Shown piece by piece: positions 45,410-55,757 of a stretch of 59,428 nt of DNA. The position numbers and the translations under genes are program-made. The stretch lies in contig NZ_LOPW02000017.1 in NCBI RefSeq assembly GCF_001469875.2, forward strand, positions 485,410 through 544,837. Reading direction: 5' to 3'. The notes below the pieces were generated by a model, which was given only the letters and a program-made list of their open reading frames with translations, did no database searches and had not been told where the DNA came from. Numbering within the stretch: the stretch's first letter is position 1; the number at the start of each line of letters is the position of its first letter. The stretch is from Haloferax marisrubri (GTDB lineage Archaea; Halobacteriota; Halobacteria; Halobacteriales; Haloferacaceae).

Positions 45410-45416
45410 CTTAGTT
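45410..45416 (-). promoter_or_regulatory. TATA-like box of the cdd-lipoprotein-udp operon
   Basis: Minus-strand AACTAAGC is centred about 27 bp before the cdd ATG (45385). No other promoter is evident within the operon. Confidence 0.45.
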
Positions 45417-45500
45417 CGTTCGGCTCTCCGAGACTGTCGTGTCGGCCGACGGACACGGCGGGTTTCTGGGTGTCGCCCCCATCGCGTCGTCCCGCAAGCG

Positions 45501-45507
45501 ACTATAC
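45501..45507 (+). promoter_or_regulatory. TATA box of a small membrane protein gene
   Basis: ACTATAC is centred 26 bp before the GTG at 45530, which therefore is the likely leaderless start. Confidence 0.55.
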
Positions 45508-45529
45508 GGTTCGGCCCTAACGCGGCGTC

Positions 45530-45784
45530 GTGAACGACACATCCGGCGGACGACGAATCCTGTTCATCGTCGGCGCGAGCGTCGTGGTCATCTCGGGCAT
45601 CCTCGGCGTCTTTATCGGCGAGAACGGCGGACAAGTCGCCGCCGAGATATCGCTGTTCGGCTTCCTCTCGCTTCCGACCACGCCGCTCGCGTTCAGCCTC
45701 TACGGGATGGTGCTCTCGGCCGCGCTCCTCGGAGTGCTGTTCGGACTCGTCGAGTACGCCTCGCGCGTGGAAGACGCGCGATAA
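45530..45784 (+). CDS. Small two-helix membrane protein
   Basis: 84 residues from GTG. Two clear membrane helices (ILFIVGASVVVISGILGVFI and PLAFSLYGMVLSAALLGVLF) joined by a loop containing ENGGQVAAEISLFGF. The GTG start is exactly where the TATA box predicts transcription to begin. It is divergent from cdd (144-bp gap). No family recognised. Confidence 0.78.
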   Translation: MNDTSGGRRILFIVGASVVVISGILGVFIGENGGQVAAEISLFGFLSLPTTPLAFSLYGMVLSAALLGVLFGLVEYASRVEDAR

Positions 45785-45910
45785 CGCCGCGGCTCACGAC
45801 TCGGTGAAGTCGCGCTCGCGGTGGTTCGGTGCGCGGAGGGCGTCGTATCGGCCGGGGAACCGCGACCGGAAGGCGGACCGTTTTTGCTCGTCCGGCCCCG
45901 ACGGACCCGC

Positions 45911-46180
45911 ATGGACGCGCCCTCGTCGACCTCGACCTCGGACGCCTCGGCCGGCGACGCCTCGCCCGGCCCGCTCCCGGAGGACACGGGCGGCAAGAAC
46001 CGAAAGCGCGCCGCGCTGGCGACCGCGCCGTTCCTCGCGCTCGGACTGGCCGACGTGGTGCTCATCCTCCTGCAGGGACTCGAACCGCTCTGGGGCTTCG
46101 CCATCCTCCCGCCGATTCTGTTCTGTAGCGTGCTGACCTGGATCGTCTTCAGCACCGACTTCCTCGACGACCGGACCTGA
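45911..46180 (+). CDS. Small membrane protein with acidic N-terminal tail
   Basis: 89 residues. An N-terminal Ser/Asp/Ala-rich tail of about 30 residues leads into two membrane helices (ALATAPFLALGLADVVLILL and PLWGFAILPPILFCSVLTWI), ending DFLDDRT. The ATG at 45911 is preferred because the region further upstream is Arg-rich and unlike a protein. It may follow from the upstream membrane gene's transcript. No family recognised. Confidence 0.7.
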   Translation: MDAPSSTSTSDASAGDASPGPLPEDTGGKNRKRAALATAPFLALGLADVVLILLQGLEPLWGFAILPPILFCSVLTWIVFSTDFLDDRT

Positions 46181-46206
46181 GTCGGAATCAGCTCAGCGCC
46201 GGAGGG

Positions 46207-46788
46207 TCAGCGTCGCAGGTTCGTGGAGTACTTCGTCGGCGTCTCCTCGTCGTAGCCGAAATCCTCGGCCGTCAGTTCCGGTTCGGCGTCCCCGGCGCTC
46301 GCGGGCGCGGCGACCTTGAACCGCTCGCGGAGGCGCTCGGGCATCGAGAACGCCTCGCGGTCGAGTCGGAGCGCGATGGCGTCGCCGTCGACCTCTCTGA
46401 CCCGGTCGAGTCGCTGACGCGGCCCCTCCGGGAGGTCCTCGGCGTCGACCGCCTCGAACCCGAACTGCGCGCAGTAGCCGTGGTCCGAGGTGAAGCCGTA
46501 GACGGTGTCGAACGCCTCGGCCGCGGCGCGGTCCACCAGTCGCTCGACGACGTGCGCACCGACGCCCTGTCCGCGCCACCGCTCCGAGACGCCGACGCAG
46601 GTGAGTTCGCAGAACGGCTCGTCGGTCTTGTGGACCCGAATGCGCCCGAATCCGGCCTTCTCGCCGGACTCCTCGTCGAGCGCGATAACGTAATCGCGGG
46701 ACCGGAACGAGCCGTCGTCGAGTCCGAGTTCCTCCAGCGAGTCGAGCAACCAGACCTCGTCTCGGTTCTTCGCGTCTCGGACGTACAT
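46207..46788 (-). CDS. GNAT-family N-acetyltransferase
   Basis: 193 residues. The acetyl-CoA binding motif VSERWRGQGVGAHVV (about residues 72-86, Q/RxxGxG/A) is clear, with the preceding strand CELTCVGV and following FDTVYGFTSDHGYCAQFGFE. This resembles the ArgA/GNAT type acting on amino groups. The C-terminal 40 residues are an acidic tail. The ATG at 46788 is used; a longer frame starts upstream of the expected promoter (T-rich stretch near 46813-46820). Confidence 0.9.
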   Translation of the reverse strand: MYVRDAKNRDEVWLLDSLEELGLDDGSFRSRDYVIALDEESGEKAGFGRIRVHKTDEPFCELTCVGVSERWRGQGVGAHVVERLVDRAAAEAFDTVYGFTSDHGYCAQFGFEAVDAEDLPEGPRQRLDRVREVDGDAIALRLDREAFSMPERLRERFKVAAPASAGDAEPELTAEDFGYDEETPTKYSTNLRR

Positions 46789-46911
46789 GCCTACACCTAG
46801 CACACCGGCCGACAAAAACGCCTCGGGCCGGTACGGCGATTCCCGTCGCGTCCGTCGAACTCAACGAAAGAACAGTAAAGATTCATGGTCGCGGTCGCGG
46901 TACCTCGATTC

Positions 46912-48918
46912 ATGGACGTACCCGACACCGACACCGTGGTGCACGAACCGGACCCGGCGTTCGTCGAGGACGCCAATGTCACCCGATTCATGCGGGAACA
47001 CGACATCGAGGACTACGACGAACTCATCGAGCGGACGACGACCGAGATGCCGGGCGTCGGTGCCTCGGGCGTCGAGTGGTTCTGGGACGAACTCGTCGAC
47101 TACCTCGACATCGACTTCTACGAGGAGTACGACGCGGTCCGCGACGACTCGGAGGGGCCGCAGTTCTCCAACTGGTACCCCGGCGGCGAAATCAACGTCG
47201 CCCACAACACCCTCGACCGCCACGCCGCGGTCGGCTCCGGGAACCGGAACCGCGTCGCCTGCATCTGGGAGGGCGAAGACGGCGAGGCCGTCCAGCGGAC
47301 CTACCACGACCTCTACCGCGAGGCCAACCGCGTCGCCAACGTCCTCGAATCGTACGGCGTCGAGACCGGCGACACCGTCGGCCTCTACATGCCGATGGTC
47401 CCCGAGGTCATCTCTATCCTCTACGGCTGTTTCAAGGTCGGCGCGATAGCCGTCCCCATCTTCTCCGGCTTCGGCGTCGACGCCACCGCGACCCGCCTCG
47501 AAGACCCCGAGTGCTCGGTGCTTTTCACCGCCGACGGCTTCTACCGCCGCGGCTCCGAGGTCCGACTGAAACCGACCGCCGACGAGGCGATGGCTGAGGC
47601 GGACTGCGTCGAGAACGTCGTCGTCTACCGGCGGTTCGGGGACGAAAGCGAGGATAGTGACGCCGACGTGCCGTGGACCGAGGGCCGCGACGAGTGGTGG
47701 GACGACACCGTCGGCGAGGCCGCCCCGGAGTACGAGACGAAGCGCCTGCCGTCGGACGCGGAGTCGATGCTCCTGTACTCCTCGGGGACGACCGGCAAGC
47801 CGAAAGGCATCGTCCACACCCACGCGGGCGTCCAGATGCAGACCGCGAAGGAGATTCACTTCGGCTTCGACCAGAAGCCCGAAGACCGCTTCTTCTGGGT
47901 CTCCGACATCGGCTGGATGATGGGCCCGTGGACGCTCATCGGGAACCACACGTTCGCCGGCACCATCTTCATGTACGAGGGCGCGCCCGACTACCCGAAC
48001 CCGGACCGCTTCTGGGACATGATAGAGCGCCACCGCATCACCACCTTCGGCATCTCGCCGACGGCCATCCGAGCCCTGCGGAAGTACGGCGACGAGGAAG
48101 TCGAGAAACACGACCTGTCGAGCCTCCGCCTGCTCGGGTCGACCGGCGAGCCGTGGGACCCCGAGTCGTGGCAGTGGTTCTACGAACACGTCGGCGGCGG
48201 CGACGCCCCCATCATCAACATCTCCGGCGGCACCGAAATCTGCGGCTGTTTCCTCATGCCGATGCCGACCCAGCCGCTCAAGCCCTGCTCGCTCGGCGGC
48301 CCCGGCCTCGGGATGGACATCGACATCGTGGACTCGTCGGGCGAGTCCATCGCCGACACCCACGAGCGCGGCTTCCTCGTCGCCCGCGACTCCTGCCCGT
48401 CGATGACCAAGAGCCTCTGGGAGGGCGACGAGCGCTACCTCGACACCTACTGGTCGTCGTGGGACGACCTCTGGGATCACGGCGACTGGGCGCAGAAAGA
48501 CGAAGACGGCTTCTGGTTCCTCCACGGCCGCGCCGACGACGCCCTCAACGTGGCCGGCCGCAAGGTCGGCCCCGCCGAGGTCGAAGGCGCGCTCATCGAA
48601 CACGACGCGGTGAATCAGGCCGCCGCGGTCGGCGTCCCCGACGACACCACCGGGACCGCCGTCGTCGCCTACGTCGTCCTCGAAGACGGCGTCGAGGAGA
48701 GCGACGACCTCCGCGAGGCGCTTCGCGGCGTCGTCGGCGACGAGTTGGGCAAGCCGTTCCGCCCGCGCGAAATCCTGTTCGTCGACGAGTTCCCGAAGAC
48801 GCAGTCGGGCAAAATCATCCGCCGCGCCATCGCCTCGATTTACGCGGGCGAAGACCTCGGCGACATGAGCAGTATCGAGAACCCCGAGTCGCTGGAGAAG
48901 ATAGAAAACGCGTCTTAA
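46912..48918 (+). CDS. acs: AMP-forming acetyl-CoA synthetase (acyl-CoA synthetase family)
   Basis: 668 residues from the ATG at 46912; an in-frame ATG at 46885 would add nine residues. Converts acetate (or a related short acid), ATP and CoA to acyl-CoA, AMP and PPi. P-loop YSSGTTGKPKGIVHTH, WMMGPWTLIG, ISGGTEICG, the hinge region GRADDALNVAGRKVGPAEVE and the catalytic Lys in TQSGKIIRR are all intact. The size and W-rich active site (WVSDIGWMMGP) fit the acetate/propionate group; exact chain-length specificity is not certain. It stands alone with its own promoter. Confidence 0.93.
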   Translation: MDVPDTDTVVHEPDPAFVEDANVTRFMREHDIEDYDELIERTTTEMPGVGASGVEWFWDELVDYLDIDFYEEYDAVRDDSEGPQFSNWYPGGEINVAHNTLDRHAAVGSGNRNRVACIWEGEDGEAVQRTYHDLYREANRVANVLESYGVETGDTVGLYMPMVPEVISILYGCFKVGAIAVPIFSGFGVDATATRLEDPECSVLFTADGFYRRGSEVRLKPTADEAMAEADCVENVVVYRRFGDESEDSDADVPWTEGRDEWWDDTVGEAAPEYETKRLPSDAESMLLYSSGTTGKPKGIVHTHAGVQMQTAKEIHFGFDQKPEDRFFWVSDIGWMMGPWTLIGNHTFAGTIFMYEGAPDYPNPDRFWDMIERHRITTFGISPTAIRALRKYGDEEVEKHDLSSLRLLGSTGEPWDPESWQWFYEHVGGGDAPIINISGGTEICGCFLMPMPTQPLKPCSLGGPGLGMDIDIVDSSGESIADTHERGFLVARDSCPSMTKSLWEGDERYLDTYWSSWDDLWDHGDWAQKDEDGFWFLHGRADDALNVAGRKVGPAEVEGALIEHDAVNQAAAVGVPDDTTGTAVVAYVVLEDGVEESDDLREALRGVVGDELGKPFRPREILFVDEFPKTQSGKIIRRAIASIYAGEDLGDMSSIENPESLEKIENAS

Positions 48919-48934
48919 AGCGCCTCGCTCGCGG

Positions 48935-49471
48935 TCAGGCGGACCGCGTTGCTTCCCACTCGCGTCGCAAGAGGCCGAACCGCAACACGTCCACGTACGA
49001 CCCGCCGACGAACGCCGCCTCCCGAAGCGTTCCCTCGTGGACGAACCCGAGTCCGTCGAGAACGCCGCGAGACGCCTCGTTGAACTCGAACGTGACGGCC
49101 TGCACGCCGTGGCACTCGACGGTTTCGAAGACGTAATCGACCAGACAGCCGACGGCTTCCGAGCCGTATCCTCGTCCGTGGTACTCCGGGAGGAGCCAGT
49201 AGACGAGTTCGGGACGGCCGTACTCCCGCCGCTCGGCCATGAGGAACCCGATGGCCTCGCCGTTCGCCTCGGCGACGAACGCGATGTCGTCGCCGGCTTC
49301 GACGGTCTGTTCGACGAACTCGACCGCCTGGTGTCGGTTCTGCGGGTGCGGTGCTCCGAGCGGGACGCGAATCTCGGGGTCGGTCGTCGACCGCTGGAGG
49401 AGGTCGGCGTCGTCGCGTTCGACGGGACGAAGCGCGACGCGTTCGCTTTCGACGACTGCCGTCTCGGTCAT
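48935..49471 (-). CDS. RimJ/RimL-like GNAT acetyltransferase
   Basis: 178 residues. LRPVERDDADLLQRSTTDPE, LVYWLLPEYHGRGYGSEAVG (acetyl-CoA motif Q/RxxGxG equivalent GRGYGSEA) and VTFEFNEASRGVLDGLGFVHEGTLREAAFV are typical of the group that acetylates protein N-termini or small amines. It converges with acs, 16 bp apart. A TATA-like GTACTTAGCC about 26 bp before the ATG at 49471 supports that start over a 13-codon extension. Confidence 0.9.
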   Translation of the reverse strand: MTETAVVESERVALRPVERDDADLLQRSTTDPEIRVPLGAPHPQNRHQAVEFVEQTVEAGDDIAFVAEANGEAIGFLMAERREYGRPELVYWLLPEYHGRGYGSEAVGCLVDYVFETVECHGVQAVTFEFNEASRGVLDGLGFVHEGTLREAAFVGGSYVDVLRFGLLRREWEATRSA

Positions 49472-49510
49472 GCCCGACCGCAGTACAGTCGCGGCTAAGT
49501 ACTTTCCCAC

Positions 49511-50224
49511 TCATCGAACCGGCGCGTCGTCGGGCGCGAGCGCGACCGACTCGGGAACCCCGACACCGACCGCGAGCGCCGCCTCGACCGCCTCGTCGTC
49601 TGCGGGAATCCGAATTGTGCCGCCCGCGAGAAGCGGGGCGAGTACGCCGGCGACGACGGTGCCGGGGTGGGAGAGCGACGACCGGACCGCGACCGTGTCG
49701 TCCGCTTCGAGGTCGAAGTCGGCGACGACCTCACGGGCCGCGTCGAGCAGGTCGCCGTGGGTGAACTCGCGGTCGTCGGCGACGAGCGCCGGGTCGGCGG
49801 GCGCGACGACCTCCGGGTGGACCGCGGGGTTCTCGCTCCAGACTTCCTGTTCCCAGTGCGTCGTCGCGGGCGAACTCGGCGGGCCGCCGAACACGGCGAG
49901 TTTCTGCCCCGGCGGCAGGTCCTCGAACGCCGCCTCGCGGCCGACGGGGACGACGGTCGCACGCGCCTCGACCACCGGGTCGAACGCGGTCACCGCGCCG
50001 AGTTGGGCCGCCCCGAGGAACGTCAACAGCGGTTCGGGAAGCGACACCGGGGCGACCGCGACGCGAGCGCCCTTGCGGACGCCGAGGTAGCGGAGGACGT
50101 TCCCGGCCTTGTACGAGGTCGTGATGAGGTCGTGGTACGTGTAGGTCCGGCCGGGGCCGTCGACCCGGAGGGCGAGTCGGTCGCTCCGCCGGTCGCGGGC
50201 CATGAGGTCGCCGATAACGTCCAT
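49511..50224 (-). CDS. Truncated adenylate-forming (AMP-binding) family protein
   Basis: 237 residues resembling only the first part of an acyl-CoA synthetase: TYTYHDLITTSYKAGNVLRY and LGVRKGARVAVAPVSLPEPL (residues 28-64) then, after a Pro/acid-rich segment, a stretch like the region that normally follows the P-loop (EFTHGDLLDAAREVVADFDL, VVAGVLAPLLAGGTIRIP). The P-loop SSGTTGxPKG itself, the GRxDD hinge and the catalytic Lys are absent, so it cannot be a normal adenylating enzyme. No frame break is seen, so it is a deliberate short form rather than a recent pseudogene. Its role is unknown. Confidence 0.85.
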   Translation of the reverse strand: MDVIGDLMARDRRSDRLALRVDGPGRTYTYHDLITTSYKAGNVLRYLGVRKGARVAVAPVSLPEPLLTFLGAAQLGAVTAFDPVVEARATVVPVGREAAFEDLPPGQKLAVFGGPPSSPATTHWEQEVWSENPAVHPEVVAPADPALVADDREFTHGDLLDAAREVVADFDLEADDTVAVRSSLSHPGTVVAGVLAPLLAGGTIRIPADDEAVEAALAVGVGVPESVALAPDDAPVR

Positions 50225-50323
50225 GGCCGGTCGTAGGGAGTCGGGGCGAAAAAAGCCCCCGAGGCGCTCTCGCGGGTCGAGAACGCGACGGGGTGTACGA
50301 GCGGGCGACGCCAGCGCGACGAG

Positions 50324-50644
50324 TCAGGGTGCGCCCGCGATGACGAACGTGCTCTCCTCGGGACCGTTGCGGAGTTCGCGGGTGTCTTCGGGTGCGACGC
50401 GCACGGCATCGCCCGGTTCGAGGTCGAGTGCTTTTTCCTCGACGACGAGCGTCGCCTCGCCGGAGACGAGGTAGTACACTTCCTCGTGGCCCTGCTCGGC
50501 GTGGTCGTGGGGCTTGCCGGACCAGTCTGGGTCCGCCTCCAACACGCTGAAGCCGAGTTCGACGCAGTCGAGTTCGTCCCGCAGGAAGTGGAGACCGCCG
50601 CCGACCGCGTCTACGTCCTCGTAGTTCGCTTTCGTGTAGGACAT
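50324..50644 (-). CDS. Single-domain cupin protein
   Basis: 106 residues with a conserved cupin barrel: GKPHDHAEQGHEEVYYLVSGE holds the metal-binding His residues and Glu of motif 1, and LDLEPGDAVRVAPEDTRELRNG is motif 2 (the usual His of motif 2 is replaced). Likely a small cytoplasmic protein that binds a metal ion; enzymatic role unknown. It lies between the truncated AMP-binding gene and dnaJ, all on the minus strand. Confidence 0.88.
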   Translation of the reverse strand: MSYTKANYEDVDAVGGGLHFLRDELDCVELGFSVLEADPDWSGKPHDHAEQGHEEVYYLVSGEATLVVEEKALDLEPGDAVRVAPEDTRELRNGPEESTFVIAGAP

Positions 50645-50696
50645 CGCCTGAACTGACGGCCGCCGGACAAGAGAACGTGGTGGTGCCGGAAATCCG

Positions 50697-51836
50697 TTAC
50701 AGCGAGTTCTTCAACTTCTGGAAGAGGCCCTCTTTGACTTCCTCGCCGCCGGCCTCGGCGAACTCCTTGAGCGCCTCGCGCTGCTCGCTGTTGAGGTCCT
50801 CGGGCGTGACGACGTGGACCTCGACGTGCAGGTCGCCGTGACCCCGACCGTCGAGGTGCGGCATCCCCGCGTCGGAGACGGTGAACGTCGACCCGCTTTG
50901 GGTACCCGCGGGCACCTTCAGTTCTTCCTCGCCGTCGAGCGTCGGCACCTCGACGGTCGCGCCGAAGACGGCCTGCGGGAAGGAGATGGGATGGGTGTAG
51001 CGGAGGTCGTCGCCGTCGCGCTCGAACTCCTCGTGGTCGCGGACGTTGACCTCGACGAACAGGTCGCCGTTGGGGCCGCCGTTCTCGCCGGGTTCGCCCT
51101 CGCCGCGGTAGCGGAGGCGCTGGCCGTCGCGGAAGCCGGCGGGAATGGTGATAGTCACGTCGCGGGTGCGGCGGACGCGCCCGCTGCCGCGACACTCCGA
51201 ACAGTCCTCGCTGTACGTCTCGCCCTCGCCGCCGCAGGCGCGGCAGGTCGTCGTCTGCTGGACGCGGCCGAAGGGCGTCTGCTGGACCGTCGTCTGCTGG
51301 CCCGAGCCGTTACACTCCGAACAGGTGTTCACGTCGGCGTCGTCGGGGTGGCCCTCGCCGTCGCACTCGGGACAGACCTCGCGGCGGCGAATCGTCACGT
51401 CGCGCTCGATGCCGTGGTAAGCGTCTTCGAGGTCGATGGTGATGCGCTGGGCCACGTCGCGGCCCTGCTGGGGGCGGTTACGCTGTTGGCCGCCCGCGCC
51501 GCCGTTGAACAGGTTGTTGAAGATGTCCTCGAAGCCGCCACCGCCGCCGCCCATGCCGCCGAAGGGGTTGCCCTGTCCGCGGCCGCCGCCACCGCCGCCG
51601 CCGCGTTTCTGGGACTGCTGGAAGCGCTCGTGACCGAGTTGGTCGTACATCTGCCGCTTCTCGTCGTCCGTGAGCACCTCCTTCGCCTTCTGGACCTTCT
51701 TGAACTTCTCCTCGGCGTCGTCCTCGTCGGAAACGTCGGGGTGGTACTTCGCGGCCTTCTTGCGGTACGCGTTCTTGATGTCGTCTTTCGAGGCGTCCCG
51801 CGAGACCCCGAGTACGTCGTAGAAGTCCTCGCTCAT
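50697..51836 (-). CDS. dnaJ: DnaJ (Hsp40) co-chaperone
   Basis: 379 residues with full class A layout: J domain (1-70, HPD at about 32-34), Gly/Phe-rich linker (residues 79-115), four CxxCxGxG zinc repeats (CPECDGEG, CSECNGSG, CRACGGEG, CSECRGSG) and the C-terminal substrate-binding part. It stimulates DnaK ATPase and delivers unfolded proteins. It follows dnaK (151-bp gap) with its own TATA-like box, so expression may be separately tuned. Confidence 0.97.
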   Translation of the reverse strand: MSEDFYDVLGVSRDASKDDIKNAYRKKAAKYHPDVSDEDDAEEKFKKVQKAKEVLTDDEKRQMYDQLGHERFQQSQKRGGGGGGGRGQGNPFGGMGGGGGGFEDIFNNLFNGGAGGQQRNRPQQGRDVAQRITIDLEDAYHGIERDVTIRRREVCPECDGEGHPDDADVNTCSECNGSGQQTTVQQTPFGRVQQTTTCRACGGEGETYSEDCSECRGSGRVRRTRDVTITIPAGFRDGQRLRYRGEGEPGENGGPNGDLFVEVNVRDHEEFERDGDDLRYTHPISFPQAVFGATVEVPTLDGEEELKVPAGTQSGSTFTVSDAGMPHLDGRGHGDLHVEVHVVTPEDLNSEQREALKEFAEAGGEEVKEGLFQKLKNSL

Positions 51837-51860
51837 CAGTTGATATCTTGTAGCCGGTGA

Positions 51861-51871
51861 AGGTATTTGAA
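51861..51871 (-). promoter_or_regulatory. TATA-like box of dnaJ
   Basis: Minus-strand TCAAATACC preceded by CTTT, centred 30 bp before the ATG at 51836. Confidence 0.5.
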
Positions 51872-51987
51872 AAGTCCGTCTCTCGTATCGCGGCGAGCGC
51901 GAGCGGCGTCAAACCCGGGGTTTCGACCGGATTCGACCGCCGGCGTCGGGTTCCTCGGCGAGCCGAGAGTCGGTCAGTCGGAAAGCG

Positions 51988-53859
<1,872 letters not shown>

Positions 53860-53886
53860 CTTGCCCGCAAATACCGTCTTTTGCCG

Positions 53887-53895
53887 GTTAAAGGT
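53887..53895 (-). promoter_or_regulatory. TATA-like box of dnaK
   Basis: Minus-strand CCTTTAACC, centred 32 bp before the ATG at 53859, with a few-nt leader. The upstream sequence is AT-rich (TAGTAACC), as expected for a heat-shock promoter; no regulator site is identified. Confidence 0.55.
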
Positions 53896-54048
53896 TACTA
53901 GATACTGCGACACACGGCGCACACAGAGGTCTACGCTGTCTTGCGATTTCGAGTTCTCGCGTCGAAACAGGTCGGTCGATTTATGTAGAACCGCCGACCG
54001 CGTCGCCGCGGACGAATCCAGGGGGTCACCGTCGGGTCCGGTGGCGAC

Positions 54049-54861
54049 TCAGTCCATCGACTGTGGTCGCTGTGTTCCGTCGGCCGAGTCGTCGGGGCCG
54101 GTCGAACCGGGCGCGTCGGACCCGCCGGACCGGAGCGACGACGCGTCGGCCCCGTCGAGCGCGTCGAACACCATCGAGAGCGTCCGCTCGCGGCGCTCGC
54201 TGGCGAAGAACTCGTGGCCGCCGTCGTACGGAACGAGGTTCGCAGACGGGGTTCGGTCGCCGATGGCGCGAACGTCCACGACCCGGTCCGACAGCGAGAC
54301 GAACACCACGTCGTCGGGGTTGAACGGCGGCAACGACTCCTGTGCCCCGTGAATCATGCGGAGGAACGCGGGCGAGGCGTTGGCCGGCCCGTCGGCCAGT
54401 TCGGCGGCGAGTTTCAACTCGCCGAGGTCCTCGCGGGAGATGCCGGACGGGACGAGCGGTCTGGTCGTCGGCAGTCGCCTGACGAGGGGAAGGAGGAGGC
54501 GGTCGAGACCGGACGCCGCCATCCCCCACCACGGGCTGAGGAAGACGTTCCGAACCGCGAGGTCGAGGTGGGCGGCGACGAGGCCGCCGGTGCTGTGGCT
54601 GAGCACGAGGTCGATGTCGCGGTCGACCGCGTACGCCCGCACCGGGTTCACGTACTGGCGCTCGAACTCCCAGCCGTTCGTCGGGAGTTCGACGGCGTGG
54701 ACGTGATAGCCCTCGTAGGTGAGGCGGTCGAGGAGCCACTCGACGCTCCGGTGACCCGGCTTATTCCCCCACCCGAGGACGAAAAGCAGGTCGTCGTCGC
54801 CGGGGTCGCCGTGTTGGGTGACGCGCACGGTTGGCCGCCGCCGACGGGAACGAAGTCGCAT
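54049..54861 (-). CDS. Alpha/beta-hydrolase between grpE and dnaK
   Basis: 270 residues. The nucleophile elbow VLSHSTGGLVAAHL (around residues 85-98) has the Ser in SHSTGG, and YDGGHEFFA carries the likely catalytic His; the acid may be in SLSDRVVDV. It is cytosolic, Arg-rich at the N-terminus and acidic later. It lies between grpE and dnaK on the same strand. A longer in-frame start at 54888 would fall within the TATA-like region, so 54861 is used. Its link to the chaperones is unknown. Confidence 0.88.
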   Translation of the reverse strand: MRLRSRRRRPTVRVTQHGDPGDDDLLFVLGWGNKPGHRSVEWLLDRLTYEGYHVHAVELPTNGWEFERQYVNPVRAYAVDRDIDLVLSHSTGGLVAAHLDLAVRNVFLSPWWGMAASGLDRLLLPLVRRLPTTRPLVPSGISREDLGELKLAAELADGPANASPAFLRMIHGAQESLPPFNPDDVVFVSLSDRVVDVRAIGDRTPSANLVPYDGGHEFFASERRERTLSMVFDALDGADASSLRSGGSDAPGSTGPDDSADGTQRPQSMD

Positions 54862-54962
54862 GCCGTACTGATTGCGAGGTGAGAACAAAAGTCCTCCCCG
54901 GGTCGGTGGCGCGTCGGGCGACTCGCGGCCGACCGCGGGGAGACGGTCGCACCGCTCGCGCG

Positions 54963-55658
54963 CTATTCGCCCTTACTGACCGTGATTTGCGCGGCGCGGA
55001 TGACCTTGTCGGCCATCTCGTAGCCGGGTTGGAACACGTTGGCGACGGTGTCCGCCGGTTCGTCGCTGTCGACGCGCATCATCACCTCGTGGCGGTTCGG
55101 GTCCACGTCGGTCCCCGGTTCGGGGTCGATGACTTCGACGTTCTCGTCTTCGAGGATGCGGTCGAACTCCTTGAGCGTCGATTCGAGGCCGCCGCGGATG
55201 TCGGCGTCCTCGTCCTGGTCGAGCGCGCGAACGAGGTTGTCGCGGACGGTGACGACGCGCTCGACGAAGTCCTCGGTGGCGCGCTCTTTGATCTGATCCT
55301 GTCGCTTCTTGGCGCGCTTCTTGTAGTTCTGGAAGTCGGCCTGCGTGCGCTTGAGGCGAGACTGGAGTTCCTCGGCCGTCGCTTCGGCCTCGTCGCGCTC
55401 GGCTTCGAGGTCGGCGACGCGGGCTTCGAGCGCCGCGACCTCGGCCGCGAGGTCGTCGTCGTACTCGGCGACGCGGTCGGCGACGGTCGGCCCGTCGTCC
55501 GCCGCGTCGGGTTCCTCGCCGGCCGCCTCGGCGCTCGACGCCTCGCCGTCGGCGTCGGTCGCCGCGTCTTCGGCCGCCTGCGCCGCTGCGTCGGATGCCG
55601 CGTCGGCCTCGGGTTCTACGTTCGCGTCCGTGGCCGACTCGGCGGGGTCGTCGCTCAT
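54963..55658 (-). CDS. grpE: GrpE nucleotide-exchange factor
   Basis: 231 residues. After an acidic low-complexity N-terminal region (residues 1-70, Ala/Asp-rich) there is a long coiled-coil (VAALEARVADLEAERDEA to RLKRTQADFQNYKKR) and the beta-wing domain (NLVRALDQDEDADIRGG, FNPGYEMADKVIR-like end PGYEMADKVIRAAQIT). It releases ADP from DnaK. It is first of grpE, hydrolase, dnaK, dnaJ, all minus strand. The acidic extension is much longer than in E. coli GrpE. Confidence 0.95.
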   Translation of the reverse strand: MSDDPAESATDANVEPEADAASDAAAQAAEDAATDADGEASSAEAAGEEPDAADDGPTVADRVAEYDDDLAAEVAALEARVADLEAERDEAEATAEELQSRLKRTQADFQNYKKRAKKRQDQIKERATEDFVERVVTVRDNLVRALDQDEDADIRGGLESTLKEFDRILEDENVEVIDPEPGTDVDPNRHEVMMRVDSDEPADTVANVFQPGYEMADKVIRAAQITVSKGE

Positions 55659-55757
55659 GGGCGGGAGAAGTGTCCGACGCGGCTTAAACGTGTAGACTGC
55701 GGGTCGGCCGAAACGCTTCTCACGGCGGGGCGACCGCGCGGGTGTCGCTTCCGCTCT

